64,000 nt of DNA from Burkholderiales bacterium UBA1834 (GTDB lineage Bacteria; Pseudomonadota; Gammaproteobacteria; Burkholderiales; Burkholderiaceae_C), in NCBI GenBank assembly GCA_002339015.1, contig DDJC01000062.1, positions 45,287 to 109,286 of the forward strand, in the 5' to 3' direction. Below, one piece after another: positions 18,575-27,727 of the stretch. The translations under genes and the position numbers were made by a program. The notes below the pieces were generated by a model. The model saw nothing but the letters and a program-made list of their open reading frames with translations, was not told the DNA's origin and ran no database searches. Every line of letters starts with the position of its first letter. Position 1 is the stretch's first letter.

Positions 18575-21136
18575 TTGTCTCGCAGCTACCGCTTTGACCG
18601 ATTCGAACTGCGCCCCGCCGAACGTCTGCTGTACGTTCAGGGAGACCCCGCCCCCTTGGGGTCCCGGGCGATCGACCTGTTGCTGGTGCTCGTGGAACGC
18701 CATGGTTGCCTGGTGACCAAGCACGAACTGCTTGACCTGGTGTGGCCGGGCGTGGTTGTGGAGGAGAACAACCTGCAGGTACAGGTGTCTACCCTGCGCA
18801 AGGTGCTGGGGGCGCGGTCCATCGTCACCGTGCCGGGGCGTGGCTACCGCTTCGTCGAGCCCGTGGTGGTGGACACCGGGGCCCCGACCGGACCGCCGCC
18901 CACTGCACGCACCTACGATTCCGTCGAAGCCTTGTGGGCAGCCGCGACCGCGGATTCTCCCTTGTCGGTGCTGCCGGCCCTGCCTTCGCGCATCCTCGGG
19001 CGCGACCGTGACCTGGCGGCCCTGGAAGACTTGGCCGACCGCCCGCTGGTGACCATCGTCGGGCCCGGCGGGATCGGCAAGACCGCCCTGGCCCTGGCCG
19101 CAGCCCATGCCGCTCAGCGGCGCACGCGTGATGGCGTGGCCTGGGTGGAACTGGCGGCCATCACCGACCCAGCCCTGGTGGTCACGGTGGTGGCTCAGGC
19201 CCTGGGCCTGCCCACCAACGCCGATGCGCCCCTGGCGTCCCTGCTGGTGGGCCTGCGCCCACTGAACGTGATGCTGGTGCTGGACAACGCAGAGCACCTG
19301 CTCGAGGCAGTCGCGCACCTGGTCAAAGCCATCGTCGAGGCGGCGCCCCAGGTGCGGGTCCTGGTCACGAGCCAACTGGCCCTGAAGGTGCCGGCCGAGC
19401 AGGTCTTCCGCCTCAATGCCCTGTCGGTGCCGGAACACGGCGCCTCGATGGACGAAGCGCTGGCGCACGGTGCCGTGGCGCTGTTCGTGGACCAGGCCCA
19501 GGCGGCCGACCGGCGCTTCGCGCTGGCCGATGCCAATGTCGCCATGGTCATCGCCCTGTGCCATCGACTCGACGGCGTGGCCCTGGCCATCAAGCTGGCG
19601 GCTTCGCGCATGCCCTTGCTCGGTCTGCAGGGCATCTGGATGCGGCTGGACGAGCGCTTTCGCCTGCTGGCCAGCCGTGGCACTCAGAACCTGCTGCCCG
19701 CCCGTCACCAGACCCTGCTGGCCGCGCTCGAATGGAGCCATGATTTGCTGGGCCCCGACGAGCAGGCGGTGTTCCGCCGGCTCAGCGTGTTTTCGGGCGG
19801 TTTCTCGCTGGCGCTGGCCAGCGTGGTCACCAGCGACGATCGCCTGGACGAATGGACCGTGATCGACCTGCTCGGCGAGCTGGTCGACCGCTCCCTGGTG
19901 TCGGTCGATGCCGTCCTGGAGGGCGCGGACGCCCCCCGTTATCGCCTGCTGGAGAGCACCCTGGCCTTCGCCGAGCTCAAACTGGCCGACTCCAGCGAGC
20001 GCGAAGCAATGGCGCAGCGCCATGCCCGTGCCGTGGCCGGCCTGATGGACCGCGCCTACGAAGACTACTGGGCCATGCCGGACAACGCCTGGCTCAACAC
20101 CTACGGCCCCGAGATCGACAACGTGCGCAAGGCACTGGAGTGGGCGCGCCAGCACGATCCGGCCTTGGCCGTGACCCTGGTGGGTGCTGCCAGCGTGTTG
20201 TTCCTGTTGCTGGGCCTGGCGCCCGAATGCCGCCAGCACGCGCTGGCGTTGCAGGTGCAGGCCGAATCGATGCCGCCCAGCGAACCGCTGGCGCGGTACT
20301 GGGTCGAGCGCAGCCGCCTGCATTGGGGCATCTCCAATGGCCTGATGCACGAGTTCGCCTTGCGTGCCGCCTCCCAGTGCCGTGACGTGGGCGATCAGCG
20401 CGGCCTGTACATGGCGCTGCGCTGCCAGGCTGGCAGCGGCGTGGCCTCGCCGCAGGATGCCATGGGCCTGCTTGACGAGATGGCCCGCCTGGAACACCCC
20501 AGCTGGCCGGTACGCCTGAAGCTGCAGCGCCTGCTCGCCGAAGTGGGCGTGCTCAAAGCGAGCGATTTCATGATCGAGGCACGCCTGGTATGCGAAACCT
20601 TGCTGATCCGTGCCCAGGCCGCCGGGCTGGAGGCCGTGGTCTCGGCCGTGCTGAGCGATCTGGCCGCCGTGAGCCTGGCGCTGGGTGACACCGATGCCGC
20701 CATCCGGGCCTGTCGCAAGCTGCTGTCCCGCGGGCGTCACCGCCGCGACAACTTCGTGCTCCATGCACTGGCCATCGTGGCCAGCGCCTCGCTGATCCAG
20801 GGCGATGCGCACCAGGCCCGGGGTTCGTTGACCGACTTCGTGGCGGCCTCGCGCAGCCGTGACTGGGAATGGCTGGGCCTGTATTCCGGACTGCTGGCGC
20901 TGCTGGCCGCCGTGGAAGGGCGCCACGAGGCTGCCGCCCGCGTGCTGGGCCATGCCGACCAGGCCTACCGGCAACTGGGTTCGCGCGATGCTCACGCGCT
21001 CAAGGCACGCGCCCAGGCCAAGGCCCTGATCCAGAAAGTCCTTGACGCCGCGGCCATCGAGCGGCTGAGCGCCGAGGGGGCTGACATGGACCCTGAAACG
21101 CTGTGCGCCTGGGCCCTGGCGCGCGAAGATTCATGA
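18575..21136 (+). CDS. Winged-helix regulator fused to signalling ATPase and TPR-like region
   Basis: 853 residues from TTG 18575, preceded by AGAAGAGGG; the in-frame ATG at 18554 is followed immediately by a stop. N-terminal OmpR/PhoB-type winged helix (residues 1-95; ELLDLVWPGVVVEENNLQVQVSTLRKVLG, VPGRGYRF), then an NB-ARC/STAND-like ATPase with Walker A GPGGIGKT (163-170) and Walker B VMLVLDNAEHLL, and a long alpha-helical TPR-like C-terminus. Proteins of this design are ligand- or partner-activated transcription regulators. The following gene has the same ATPase-TPR plan with a cyclase. Targets unknown; the nearby biosynthetic-like genes (24509-30325) are a candidate. Confidence 0.85.
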   Translation: MSRSYRFDRFELRPAERLLYVQGDPAPLGSRAIDLLLVLVERHGCLVTKHELLDLVWPGVVVEENNLQVQVSTLRKVLGARSIVTVPGRGYRFVEPVVVDTGAPTGPPPTARTYDSVEALWAAATADSPLSVLPALPSRILGRDRDLAALEDLADRPLVTIVGPGGIGKTALALAAAHAAQRRTRDGVAWVELAAITDPALVVTVVAQALGLPTNADAPLASLLVGLRPLNVMLVLDNAEHLLEAVAHLVKAIVEAAPQVRVLVTSQLALKVPAEQVFRLNALSVPEHGASMDEALAHGAVALFVDQAQAADRRFALADANVAMVIALCHRLDGVALAIKLAASRMPLLGLQGIWMRLDERFRLLASRGTQNLLPARHQTLLAALEWSHDLLGPDEQAVFRRLSVFSGGFSLALASVVTSDDRLDEWTVIDLLGELVDRSLVSVDAVLEGADAPRYRLLESTLAFAELKLADSSEREAMAQRHARAVAGLMDRAYEDYWAMPDNAWLNTYGPEIDNVRKALEWARQHDPALAVTLVGAASVLFLLLGLAPECRQHALALQVQAESMPPSEPLARYWVERSRLHWGISNGLMHEFALRAASQCRDVGDQRGLYMALRCQAGSGVASPQDAMGLLDEMARLEHPSWPVRLKLQRLLAEVGVLKASDFMIEARLVCETLLIRAQAAGLEAVVSAVLSDLAAVSLALGDTDAAIRACRKLLSRGRHRRDNFVLHALAIVASASLIQGDAHQARGSLTDFVAASRSRDWEWLGLYSGLLALLAAVEGRHEAAARVLGHADQAYRQLGSRDAHALKARAQAKALIQKVLDAAAIERLSAEGADMDPETLCAWALAREDS

Positions 21137-21223
21137 AGAACAGGGCTTCGTCAGGACGCGTACACTGAGCCCCATGCTGCACCTGGGCCCCATGCTGGTG
21201 CCTTGCCAACCGGTCGGATACAG

Positions 21224-24200
21224 ATGAAGCCGCTCTTCTCGTGGCTCCAGAGCGTCGGGCTCCTGCACCTTGAGCCCGTGCTGCTGGCCAATGACATCGC
21301 CGAAGATGTGCTGACCAGCCTGAACGAGCAGGATCTGGAGAAGCTCGGCCTGTCCATGGGCGATCGCAAGCGCCTGCTCAAGGCGATCGCCGAGCTCGCC
21401 AAGGCAGAGTCCGCAGACTCACCGCTCATCGCGCCAGTGGCCCCGCGCGGCCATGTCGGCGAGCTGCGCCAGCTCACCATCATGTTCTGCGACCTCGTCA
21501 ACTCCACCGTGCTGTGCGAGCGCCTGTCGCCCGAGCAGTGGCGCGAGGTGGTGCTGGCCTACCAGCAGGCCTCGGTCGCGGTGATCGAACGCTACGGCGG
21601 CGCCATCGCGCAGTACCTGGGCGACGGCCTGCTGGTGTACTTCGGCCATCCCCAGGCGCACGAGGACGCGCCCGAGCGCGCCGTGCGCACCGGCGTGGCG
21701 TTGATCGGGGCGATCCGCCAGCTGCACCTTGAGCCTGTGCAGGCCCAGGGCATGCACCTGTCCGTGCGCATCGGCATCCACACCGGCCAGGTGGTGATCG
21801 GCGACATCGGGGCGGGTGCGCGCCGTGAGCTGCTGGCCCTGGGCGACACACCCAACCTGGCCGCACGCCTGCAGGGTCTGGCCCAGCCGGACACCCTCGT
21901 CATCAGCGATGCCACGCGCCTGCTGGCCGGCGGCAGCTTTGCCTACGCCGATCTCGGGCGCCATGAACTCAAGGGCGTGCGCGAGCCGAAACAGGTCTGG
22001 CAGGTGCTGGACGTGCTGCAGACCGCCAGCCGCTTCGATGCGGCCACCAGTGCCGGCCTCACACCCCTGGTGGGCCGTGCCAGCGAGCTGGCCCTGCTGA
22101 CCGAGCGCTGGCAGCTGGCCAGCCAGGGCCGTGGCCAGACCGTGCTGCTCTCCGGCGAGGCGGGCATCGGCAAGTCGCGCATGCTCAAGGAGCTGTGCGA
22201 CCGGCTGGGCAATGCCGGGCTCAACGCAGTGCGGGTGCAATGCTCGGCCCACCACCTCAGCAGCGCCTTTCACCCCAGCATCGACAACATCGAGCGCTCG
22301 CTGCGCCTGACGCGAGAGCAACCGTTGGCGCTGCGGCTGGATCGCCTTGATGCGTTCTTGATAGGCGAATTGGGGCTGCCCCGTGCCCAGGTGGCGGTGC
22401 TGGCCTCGATGCTGTCGATGGCCAACGAGGAACGCTACGGCCCCATCGTCGACAGCGCCTATGAACGCGAGCGCGAAACCATCGCCGCGCTGGTGGACCT
22501 GATCCGGGCGCGCGCACGCCAGGCCCCCACGGTGATGATCTACGAAGACGCGCACTGGGCCGATCCGGCCTCGGTCGCGATGCTGCACGAACTGATCGAC
22601 CGCACCACCGACGTGCCTCTGCTGCTGGTGATCACGCACCGGCCGGAGTTCGACTTGCCGCCCTCGCTCAAGGCGCGAGGCCACGTCACCTCGCTGAAGG
22701 TGCCCTCGCTGCGCCGCGACGAGGTGGCTTCGCTGGTGATGCGGCTGGCGGGCGACAGCCCGCTGCCCGATGACCTGGCCCAGCACATCGTGAGCAAGAC
22801 GGACGGCGTGCCGCTGTTCGTCGAGGAACTCACGCGCTGGATCCTGGAAAGCCCGATCAGCGCCGACGGTCGCCGCAAGGAGGTGCCCGCCACCCTGCGC
22901 GATTCCCTGATGGCGCGCCTGGACCGCCATGCGCAGGCCAAGGAGATCGCGCAGATCGGCGCAGTGATCGGCCGCGAGTTCAGCCGCGACCTGGTCGAGG
23001 CCCTGGCCAACATGCCGCCGCGCAGTCTGAGCGAGGCCCTGCGCGCGCTGACGCAGTCGGGCCTGGCGCTGGAGCAGGTAGGGCACCAGGGCATCATCTA
23101 CACCTTCAAGCATGCGCTGGTGCAGGACGCCGCCTACGATTCCCTGCTCACGCCGCGCCGCGAGGCCCTGCACGGCGCCATCGTGACGGTGCTGCAGGAG
23201 CGCTTCTCGTCCGTGGCCGAGGCCGAGCCGGAACTGCTGGCCCGGCATGCCAGTGCCGCGCGGCAGCCGCGGGTGGCCATTCCCTATTGGCGTCGCGCCA
23301 GCGAACTGGCGGTGCAGCGCCTGGCCTTGCAGGAGGCCGCCGCGCACCTGGGGGCCGGTCTCAAGGCCTGCGCCTCCTTGCCGCCATCGCCAGAGCGCAA
23401 TCAGATCGAGCTGCAACTGCAGGCCTCGCTGGGCACGGCCCACATGCTGGGCCGGGGCTGGGCGGCCAAGGAGGTCTCGCATGCGTTTGCCCGCGCCAAC
23501 GAGCTGGCCAGCGCGGCCGATCAGCTCGAAGAGGCCATCTGGCCGCTGTGGGGCGTGTGCATCTATCACCTGGTGCATGGCGAGATCAACCGCGCGGTGG
23601 CCATCGGTCAGCGCATGATGACGGTGGCGCGCCAGTCCAGCAGCCGCAACGCCTGGCTGGTGGCCAACATGATCCAGGTGCAGCTGTGCATGTACAGCGG
23701 GCAGTTCGACCAGGTGCAGAGCCATGTGGAGCAGGTCGAACACCGTTACTGCGACCCGCAGGACCGGGCCCTGATCGCGCTGTACTCCACTGATCTCAAG
23801 CTGGTGTCCATGGTGCATGGCGCTCAGACGCGCTGGTTCATGGGCCTGGAAGACGACGCCGATGCCCTGTGCGCCGAGCAGGAGCACTTCGCGGCCCGTC
23901 TGAACCATCCATATTCCACGGCCTGGACCCTGACCTGGGGGGCCATGTCCTACCTGCACCGGGGCCGTGTCGACGAGTTGCTGGTGCGCGTGGAAGAGGG
24001 GCTGCGCCTGGCGCAGAAGCACGGGTTTGCCTACGTGGCCGGCATGGCCATGATCAGCAAGGGCTGGGCCCTGGCCCGCAAAGGCCAGCAGGACGAAGGC
24101 ATCGCGCTGATGAAGGAGGGGCTGACGGCTTTCCGCGCCACCGGGGCTGGCATCGCCGTGCCCTTCTTCCTGGCGCTGCTGGCCGAAGCCTTGGGTCGGG

Positions 24201-24490
24201 CCGGGTTGCGGGCCGAAGGCCTGGCGCGCATCGAAGAGGCCCAACAGCTCACGCAGGCCGGCGGCGAGTGCTGGCATTCTGCGGAGCTGCACCGCATCAA
24301 GGGCGGGCTGCTGGCGATGGGACCCGAGCCTGATCTGGCTGGGGCCGAGTCCAGCATCCGCCATGCCCTGGCGGTGGCTTCTGCCCAGCAGGCGCATGCC
24401 TGGCGGCGGCGTGCGCTGCATGATCTGAGGGGCTTGCTGCAATCGCAGCACCGGCACGACGAAGCCCAGGCGCTGCTGGTGGCGGTGTGA
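21224..24490 (+). CDS. SAM domain - class III nucleotide cyclase - ATPase - TPR protein
   Basis: 1,088 residues from ATG 21224. Domains in order: SAM-like domain (about 3-60: FSWLQSVGLLHLEPVLL ... LGLSMGDRKRLLKAI), class III adenylate/guanylate cyclase (about 80-265) with metal-binding Asp90 (MFCDLVNST) and Asp134 (YLGDGLLVYFG) and the Asn211/Arg215 transition-state pair (GDTPNLAARLQ), AAA/STAND ATPase with Walker A GEAGIGKS (311-318) and Walker B-like MIYEDAHWAD, then TPR-like helices to the end. The key cyclase residues are present, so cAMP production is plausible. This is the large cyclase-ATPase family common in rhizobia and burkholderiales; signal unknown. Confidence 0.9.
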   Translation: MKPLFSWLQSVGLLHLEPVLLANDIAEDVLTSLNEQDLEKLGLSMGDRKRLLKAIAELAKAESADSPLIAPVAPRGHVGELRQLTIMFCDLVNSTVLCERLSPEQWREVVLAYQQASVAVIERYGGAIAQYLGDGLLVYFGHPQAHEDAPERAVRTGVALIGAIRQLHLEPVQAQGMHLSVRIGIHTGQVVIGDIGAGARRELLALGDTPNLAARLQGLAQPDTLVISDATRLLAGGSFAYADLGRHELKGVREPKQVWQVLDVLQTASRFDAATSAGLTPLVGRASELALLTERWQLASQGRGQTVLLSGEAGIGKSRMLKELCDRLGNAGLNAVRVQCSAHHLSSAFHPSIDNIERSLRLTREQPLALRLDRLDAFLIGELGLPRAQVAVLASMLSMANEERYGPIVDSAYERERETIAALVDLIRARARQAPTVMIYEDAHWADPASVAMLHELIDRTTDVPLLLVITHRPEFDLPPSLKARGHVTSLKVPSLRRDEVASLVMRLAGDSPLPDDLAQHIVSKTDGVPLFVEELTRWILESPISADGRRKEVPATLRDSLMARLDRHAQAKEIAQIGAVIGREFSRDLVEALANMPPRSLSEALRALTQSGLALEQVGHQGIIYTFKHALVQDAAYDSLLTPRREALHGAIVTVLQERFSSVAEAEPELLARHASAARQPRVAIPYWRRASELAVQRLALQEAAAHLGAGLKACASLPPSPERNQIELQLQASLGTAHMLGRGWAAKEVSHAFARANELASAADQLEEAIWPLWGVCIYHLVHGEINRAVAIGQRMMTVARQSSSRNAWLVANMIQVQLCMYSGQFDQVQSHVEQVEHRYCDPQDRALIALYSTDLKLVSMVHGAQTRWFMGLEDDADALCAEQEHFAARLNHPYSTAWTLTWGAMSYLHRGRVDELLVRVEEGLRLAQKHGFAYVAGMAMISKGWALARKGQQDEGIALMKEGLTAFRATGAGIAVPFFLALLAEALGRAGLRAEGLARIEEAQQLTQAGGECWHSAELHRIKGGLLAMGPEPDLAGAESSIRHALAVASAQQAHAWRRRALHDLRGLLQSQHRHDEAQALLVAV

Positions 24491-24508
24491 CCGCCGAAGG
24501 CGCGGGGC

Positions 24509-25741
24509 TCAGGCGCGGGCCTGGGCGTCGCTCATGATCTGCTGCATGTTCTCGGGGCTGAAGAAATCAGCCGGCGAGACGGTCTGGCCGAACAGCCCGA
24601 AGTAGCGGTCGATCTGCGGCTGGTTGCCCGCCAGCGCGCCGAGCAGTTGCACCAGCTCGGGCGGCGGGGGCGTCAGTTCGGCCATCTGCTGGGCGAACAG
24701 GTGCCAGGGCACGGCGGTGGCGTCGCGCTGGGCGGCGTAGTCGGCCAGGGCCTTGTCCAGCGACGCCTCTCCACTGAAGGCCTGGTGCAGTGCCTGCGAC
24801 AGGTGTTCGGCATCACGCAGGGCGTTGGTGATGCCAGCTGCGGTGATCGGGTCGAAGGTGATGCCGGCATCGCCCACCAGGGCCCAGCCGCGCCCCGAAG
24901 CCTGGCGGGCGCCTGTGGCGATGGACACGCGCAGCCAGTCGGTCTCGCGGCGCCCGGCTTTCAGGCGCGCGGCCAGGTCAGGGGCCATGGCAGTCAGCTC
25001 GTCCAGGATCAGGGGCTCCAGCCCCTCCCGCTCGGTGCGCTGCTCGCGGCCGGGCAGGATGACGCCGCTCATGACAAGGCCATCGTTGGTCTGCCAGGCA
25101 TAGCCCATGCGCTCGGGGCGGGAGTAGAACTCCACGCCGTCCATCGGCACGCCGCTGAAGTAGGCGAACACGTTGACCGAGCACTGCGCGCGCGAGAACT
25201 CGTGGGCACTGGGGCTGTTCACCGCGCGTGCGACGCGCGAACCGCGGCCATCGGCGCCGATGACGCAGCGTGCACGGATGGTGAGCGGGCTGCCATCGGC
25301 CTGCTTGCACTGGATGCCATTGACCACGCCGTCGGCATCGCGGGTGACATCCTGGAAGGTGATGTTGTCGCGCAGTTGGGCACCAGCCTGGCTGGCAGCA
25401 TCACGCAGCACTTGGTCGAGCACCCTGCGACGCGGTGCCATGGCGGCCTGCGCCTGTGTGTGCGGCGGGTGGCCGCTGAGCACCAGATCGCCCAGGTCGA
25501 GGCTGAAGTGGGTCAGCAGGGGGGTGCCGGCGCGCTGCAGGGCGTCCAGCAGGCCCCACGATTGCAGCAAGTCGACGCCAGCGTGCCACACCAGGTGGGT
25601 GGACAGCTTCATGTCGCTGGGGAAGGTGTCCTGGTCCACGACCAGGACGCGGTGCCCCTGACGCGCCAACAGCATCGCTGTCGCCGCGCCGGCGCATCGC
25701 CCGCCCACCACCACCGCATCGACCGAAACTGCATCGACCAT
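24509..25741 (-). CDS. FAD-dependent oxidoreductase, group A monooxygenase/geranylgeranyl-reductase-like
   Basis: 410 residues from ATG 25741 (GAGG 9 bases upstream); a TTG at 25756 would overlap the upstream gene. N-terminal Rossmann motif VVVGGRCAGAATAMLLARQG and the second FAD motif ALVGDAGITFDPITAAGI are clear; a DG-type motif appears as VIGADGRGSRVARAV. This class carries out aromatic hydroxylation or reduction and includes natural-product tailoring enzymes and halogenase relatives. It is the last gene of a two-gene operon behind the second ThDP enzyme (11-base gap). Confidence 0.85.
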   Translation of the reverse strand: MVDAVSVDAVVVGGRCAGAATAMLLARQGHRVLVVDQDTFPSDMKLSTHLVWHAGVDLLQSWGLLDALQRAGTPLLTHFSLDLGDLVLSGHPPHTQAQAAMAPRRRVLDQVLRDAASQAGAQLRDNITFQDVTRDADGVVNGIQCKQADGSPLTIRARCVIGADGRGSRVARAVNSPSAHEFSRAQCSVNVFAYFSGVPMDGVEFYSRPERMGYAWQTNDGLVMSGVILPGREQRTEREGLEPLILDELTAMAPDLAARLKAGRRETDWLRVSIATGARQASGRGWALVGDAGITFDPITAAGITNALRDAEHLSQALHQAFSGEASLDKALADYAAQRDATAVPWHLFAQQMAELTPPPPELVQLLGALAGNQPQIDRYFGLFGQTVSPADFFSPENMQQIMSDAQARA

Positions 25742-25752
25742 AGAAAGAGACC

Positions 25753-27627
25753 TCAAAGAGAACTGTCACCTCCCGCCGCAGCGGCCGTCGACGGAACGGT
25801 GCAGCTGGGAATCGGCAGCACGGGCCACCCGTAGGGCGGTGCCGGCTTCGGGTCAATATGTACCACGATCACCTGGGGCTTGCCGGTGGTTTGGGCCGAA
25901 TTCAGGGCTTTCACGAGGGCTGTGCGGAAGACCTCGGGGCCCTGGTCGGGCAGGATGGCGACGGCGTCCGCACCCAGGCCCTGCGAGAACAGCACCAGAT
26001 CGGGGGCGCCCAGCTTGTAATAGTCCTGCCATGCGGGGGCCGGCGGCAGCAGCTGGGCCATGCCCTGGCTGACCATGGCCAGATCATTGTCATTGAGCAC
26101 CACCCATACCGCGCCGGTACGGTACTGGGCGGCGGTGGAGACCTCCGCGCCGTGCATCATGAAGGCGCCATCGCCCACGATGGCCACGCAGGGCTTGTCG
26201 GGCAGGGCCATCTTGGCGCCCACCACGGCGGCCACGCCGAAGCCCATCGGGCCCATGGCCAGCGCACTCTGGTAGCGCACGGGCGGATCGACCACCAGAC
26301 AATTGAGCGACCAGCCCACGCAGTTGCCGGCGTCGATGAAGATTTCGCCGTCCTTCACGAGCTCGTTGATGACGCGGATCATGGCCGCGGGGTGCACCGG
26401 CGCCGTGTTCGAATCGCGCCCGGCGGGATCGGCCCAGGCTGTGTGGCTGCGCTTGATGTCGCGGATGAAGGCCTTGCGCTCGGCCACCTTGACCGGATCG
26501 GGGTGGTGGTACTGGTGCGCATGCGCCAGCAGCACGTCCAGGCTGGCGCCGATCTCGCCGATCACGCCGCGCGTGACGGGGAAGTCGCGGCCGATCACGC
26601 TGGCGTCCAGGTCCAGCTGGATGAAATGCTGCGTGGGCAGCAGGGCCTTGTCGTAGGGGTTGGACGCGGCCGTGGTGGTGGCCAGCTCGCCCAGCGTGGA
26701 GCCCAGCACCATCAACGCGTCATAGTGTTCGGGATCGCCCAGGGGCTTGATGTACAGGTCGGGCCAGGCGCTGGCGCACATGCCGTAGTTGCGCAGGGAG
26801 AGTTCGTGCGTTTCCGGGAAGATGCCCTTGCCGTCCGGTGTGGTCATCACAGGAATGCCGAAGCGGTCGACGAACTCGGTGAAGGCCCGCAGCCGCTCTG
26901 GATCGGCCAGTGCCGCGCGCGTGCCATTGCCCAGGAACATCAGCGGGCGCCGGGCCTCGAGCAGTTCATGCAGCGAGGCCTGCAGGGCCTTCGGGTCGGC
27001 ACAGGCGGCGCGGGCCTGATAGCTCGATGGTGTGGGCTTGGTGGGCGGCGGACTGATGCAGGTGCCCGCCACGTCGTTGGGCAGGCTGATGTGCGCGGCG
27101 CGGTTGGGCAGCGAGCGTGCGTTGCGCAGCGCCTGCTGAAACAGCGTCTGGAAGTTGCTGGGCGACGAGATCATCGCGCTCGATTCCACGGCATTGCGGA
27201 AGATCACGTTCACATCCAGCTTGGCATCGGTGCCCTCCTGCAGGTAGCCTTGGCCGAAGTACTTCTCGGGCACCTCGCCAGTGATCACCAGCAGCGACAC
27301 ATTGCTGGCCTGCGCGTTCATGGCGCCCGACACGGCATTGGTGGCCCCAGGCCCCGAGGTGGTCAGCACCACACCCAGGCCGCCGGTGGCGCGCGCGTGG
27401 CCATCGGCCATGTAGGCCGCGCCGCTTTCATGGCGGCAGATGACGAATTCGATCTGGTCGGCGTGCTGCTTGAGTTCTTCCATCAGCCAGACGGCTGCGC
27501 CGCCCGGGATGCCGAAGACCTTGGTGACACCCTCGGCCAGCAGGTACTGCACGAGCAATTGGGCGACCGTGCAGCTGGGGATGGTCTGGGCGCCGGGGAT
27601 GACGGAAACGGATTGGCCTGTTTGCAT
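25753..27627 (-). CDS. Thiamine-diphosphate enzyme, acetolactate synthase/acyloin synthase-like
   Basis: 624 residues; GGGAAG precedes the ATG. The PYR-domain Glu67 lies in CRHESGAAYMADGHAR; the PP domain has GDG (485-487) through Asn512. The chain has unusual flanks: PIPSCT or IPSCT near both ends (residues 17-20 and the C-terminus) and a Pro-rich linker ISPPPTKPTP. It is only distantly similar to the other ThDP enzyme at 7143. Shares an operon with a FAD monooxygenase and a divergent promoter region with an amine-oxidase-type flavoprotein, so it may join two keto-acid or acyl units (acyloin chemistry). That role is inferred from context, not shown. Confidence 0.85.
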   Translation of the reverse strand: MQTGQSVSVIPGAQTIPSCTVAQLLVQYLLAEGVTKVFGIPGGAAVWLMEELKQHADQIEFVICRHESGAAYMADGHARATGGLGVVLTTSGPGATNAVSGAMNAQASNVSLLVITGEVPEKYFGQGYLQEGTDAKLDVNVIFRNAVESSAMISSPSNFQTLFQQALRNARSLPNRAAHISLPNDVAGTCISPPPTKPTPSSYQARAACADPKALQASLHELLEARRPLMFLGNGTRAALADPERLRAFTEFVDRFGIPVMTTPDGKGIFPETHELSLRNYGMCASAWPDLYIKPLGDPEHYDALMVLGSTLGELATTTAASNPYDKALLPTQHFIQLDLDASVIGRDFPVTRGVIGEIGASLDVLLAHAHQYHHPDPVKVAERKAFIRDIKRSHTAWADPAGRDSNTAPVHPAAMIRVINELVKDGEIFIDAGNCVGWSLNCLVVDPPVRYQSALAMGPMGFGVAAVVGAKMALPDKPCVAIVGDGAFMMHGAEVSTAAQYRTGAVWVVLNDNDLAMVSQGMAQLLPPAPAWQDYYKLGAPDLVLFSQGLGADAVAILPDQGPEVFRTALVKALNSAQTTGKPQVIVVHIDPKPAPPYGWPVLPIPSCTVPSTAAAAGGDSSL

Positions 27628-27727
27628 GGTGATTCTTCCCTTATTGATTCAATCGATGGAACGTGAAGAAGCCACATTTGTAACTCTCGTGTGTCTGTTT
27701 CAAACGTAGATATGAAGGGAATCTGAC

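Noticed and set aside
18476..20995. 839-codon minus-strand frame opposite the winged-helix ATPase
   Set aside because: Gln/His/Gly-rich low-complexity composition typical of antisense shadows; the plus strand has clear domain motifs.
21419..24457. 1,012-codon minus-strand frame opposite the cyclase-ATPase
   Set aside because: Same shadow composition and no motif, while the plus strand reads a complete cyclase and ATPase.
25858..27666. 602-codon plus-strand frame opposite the second ThDP enzyme
   Set aside because: His/Gly/Gln-rich shadow; the minus strand has the ThDP motifs.
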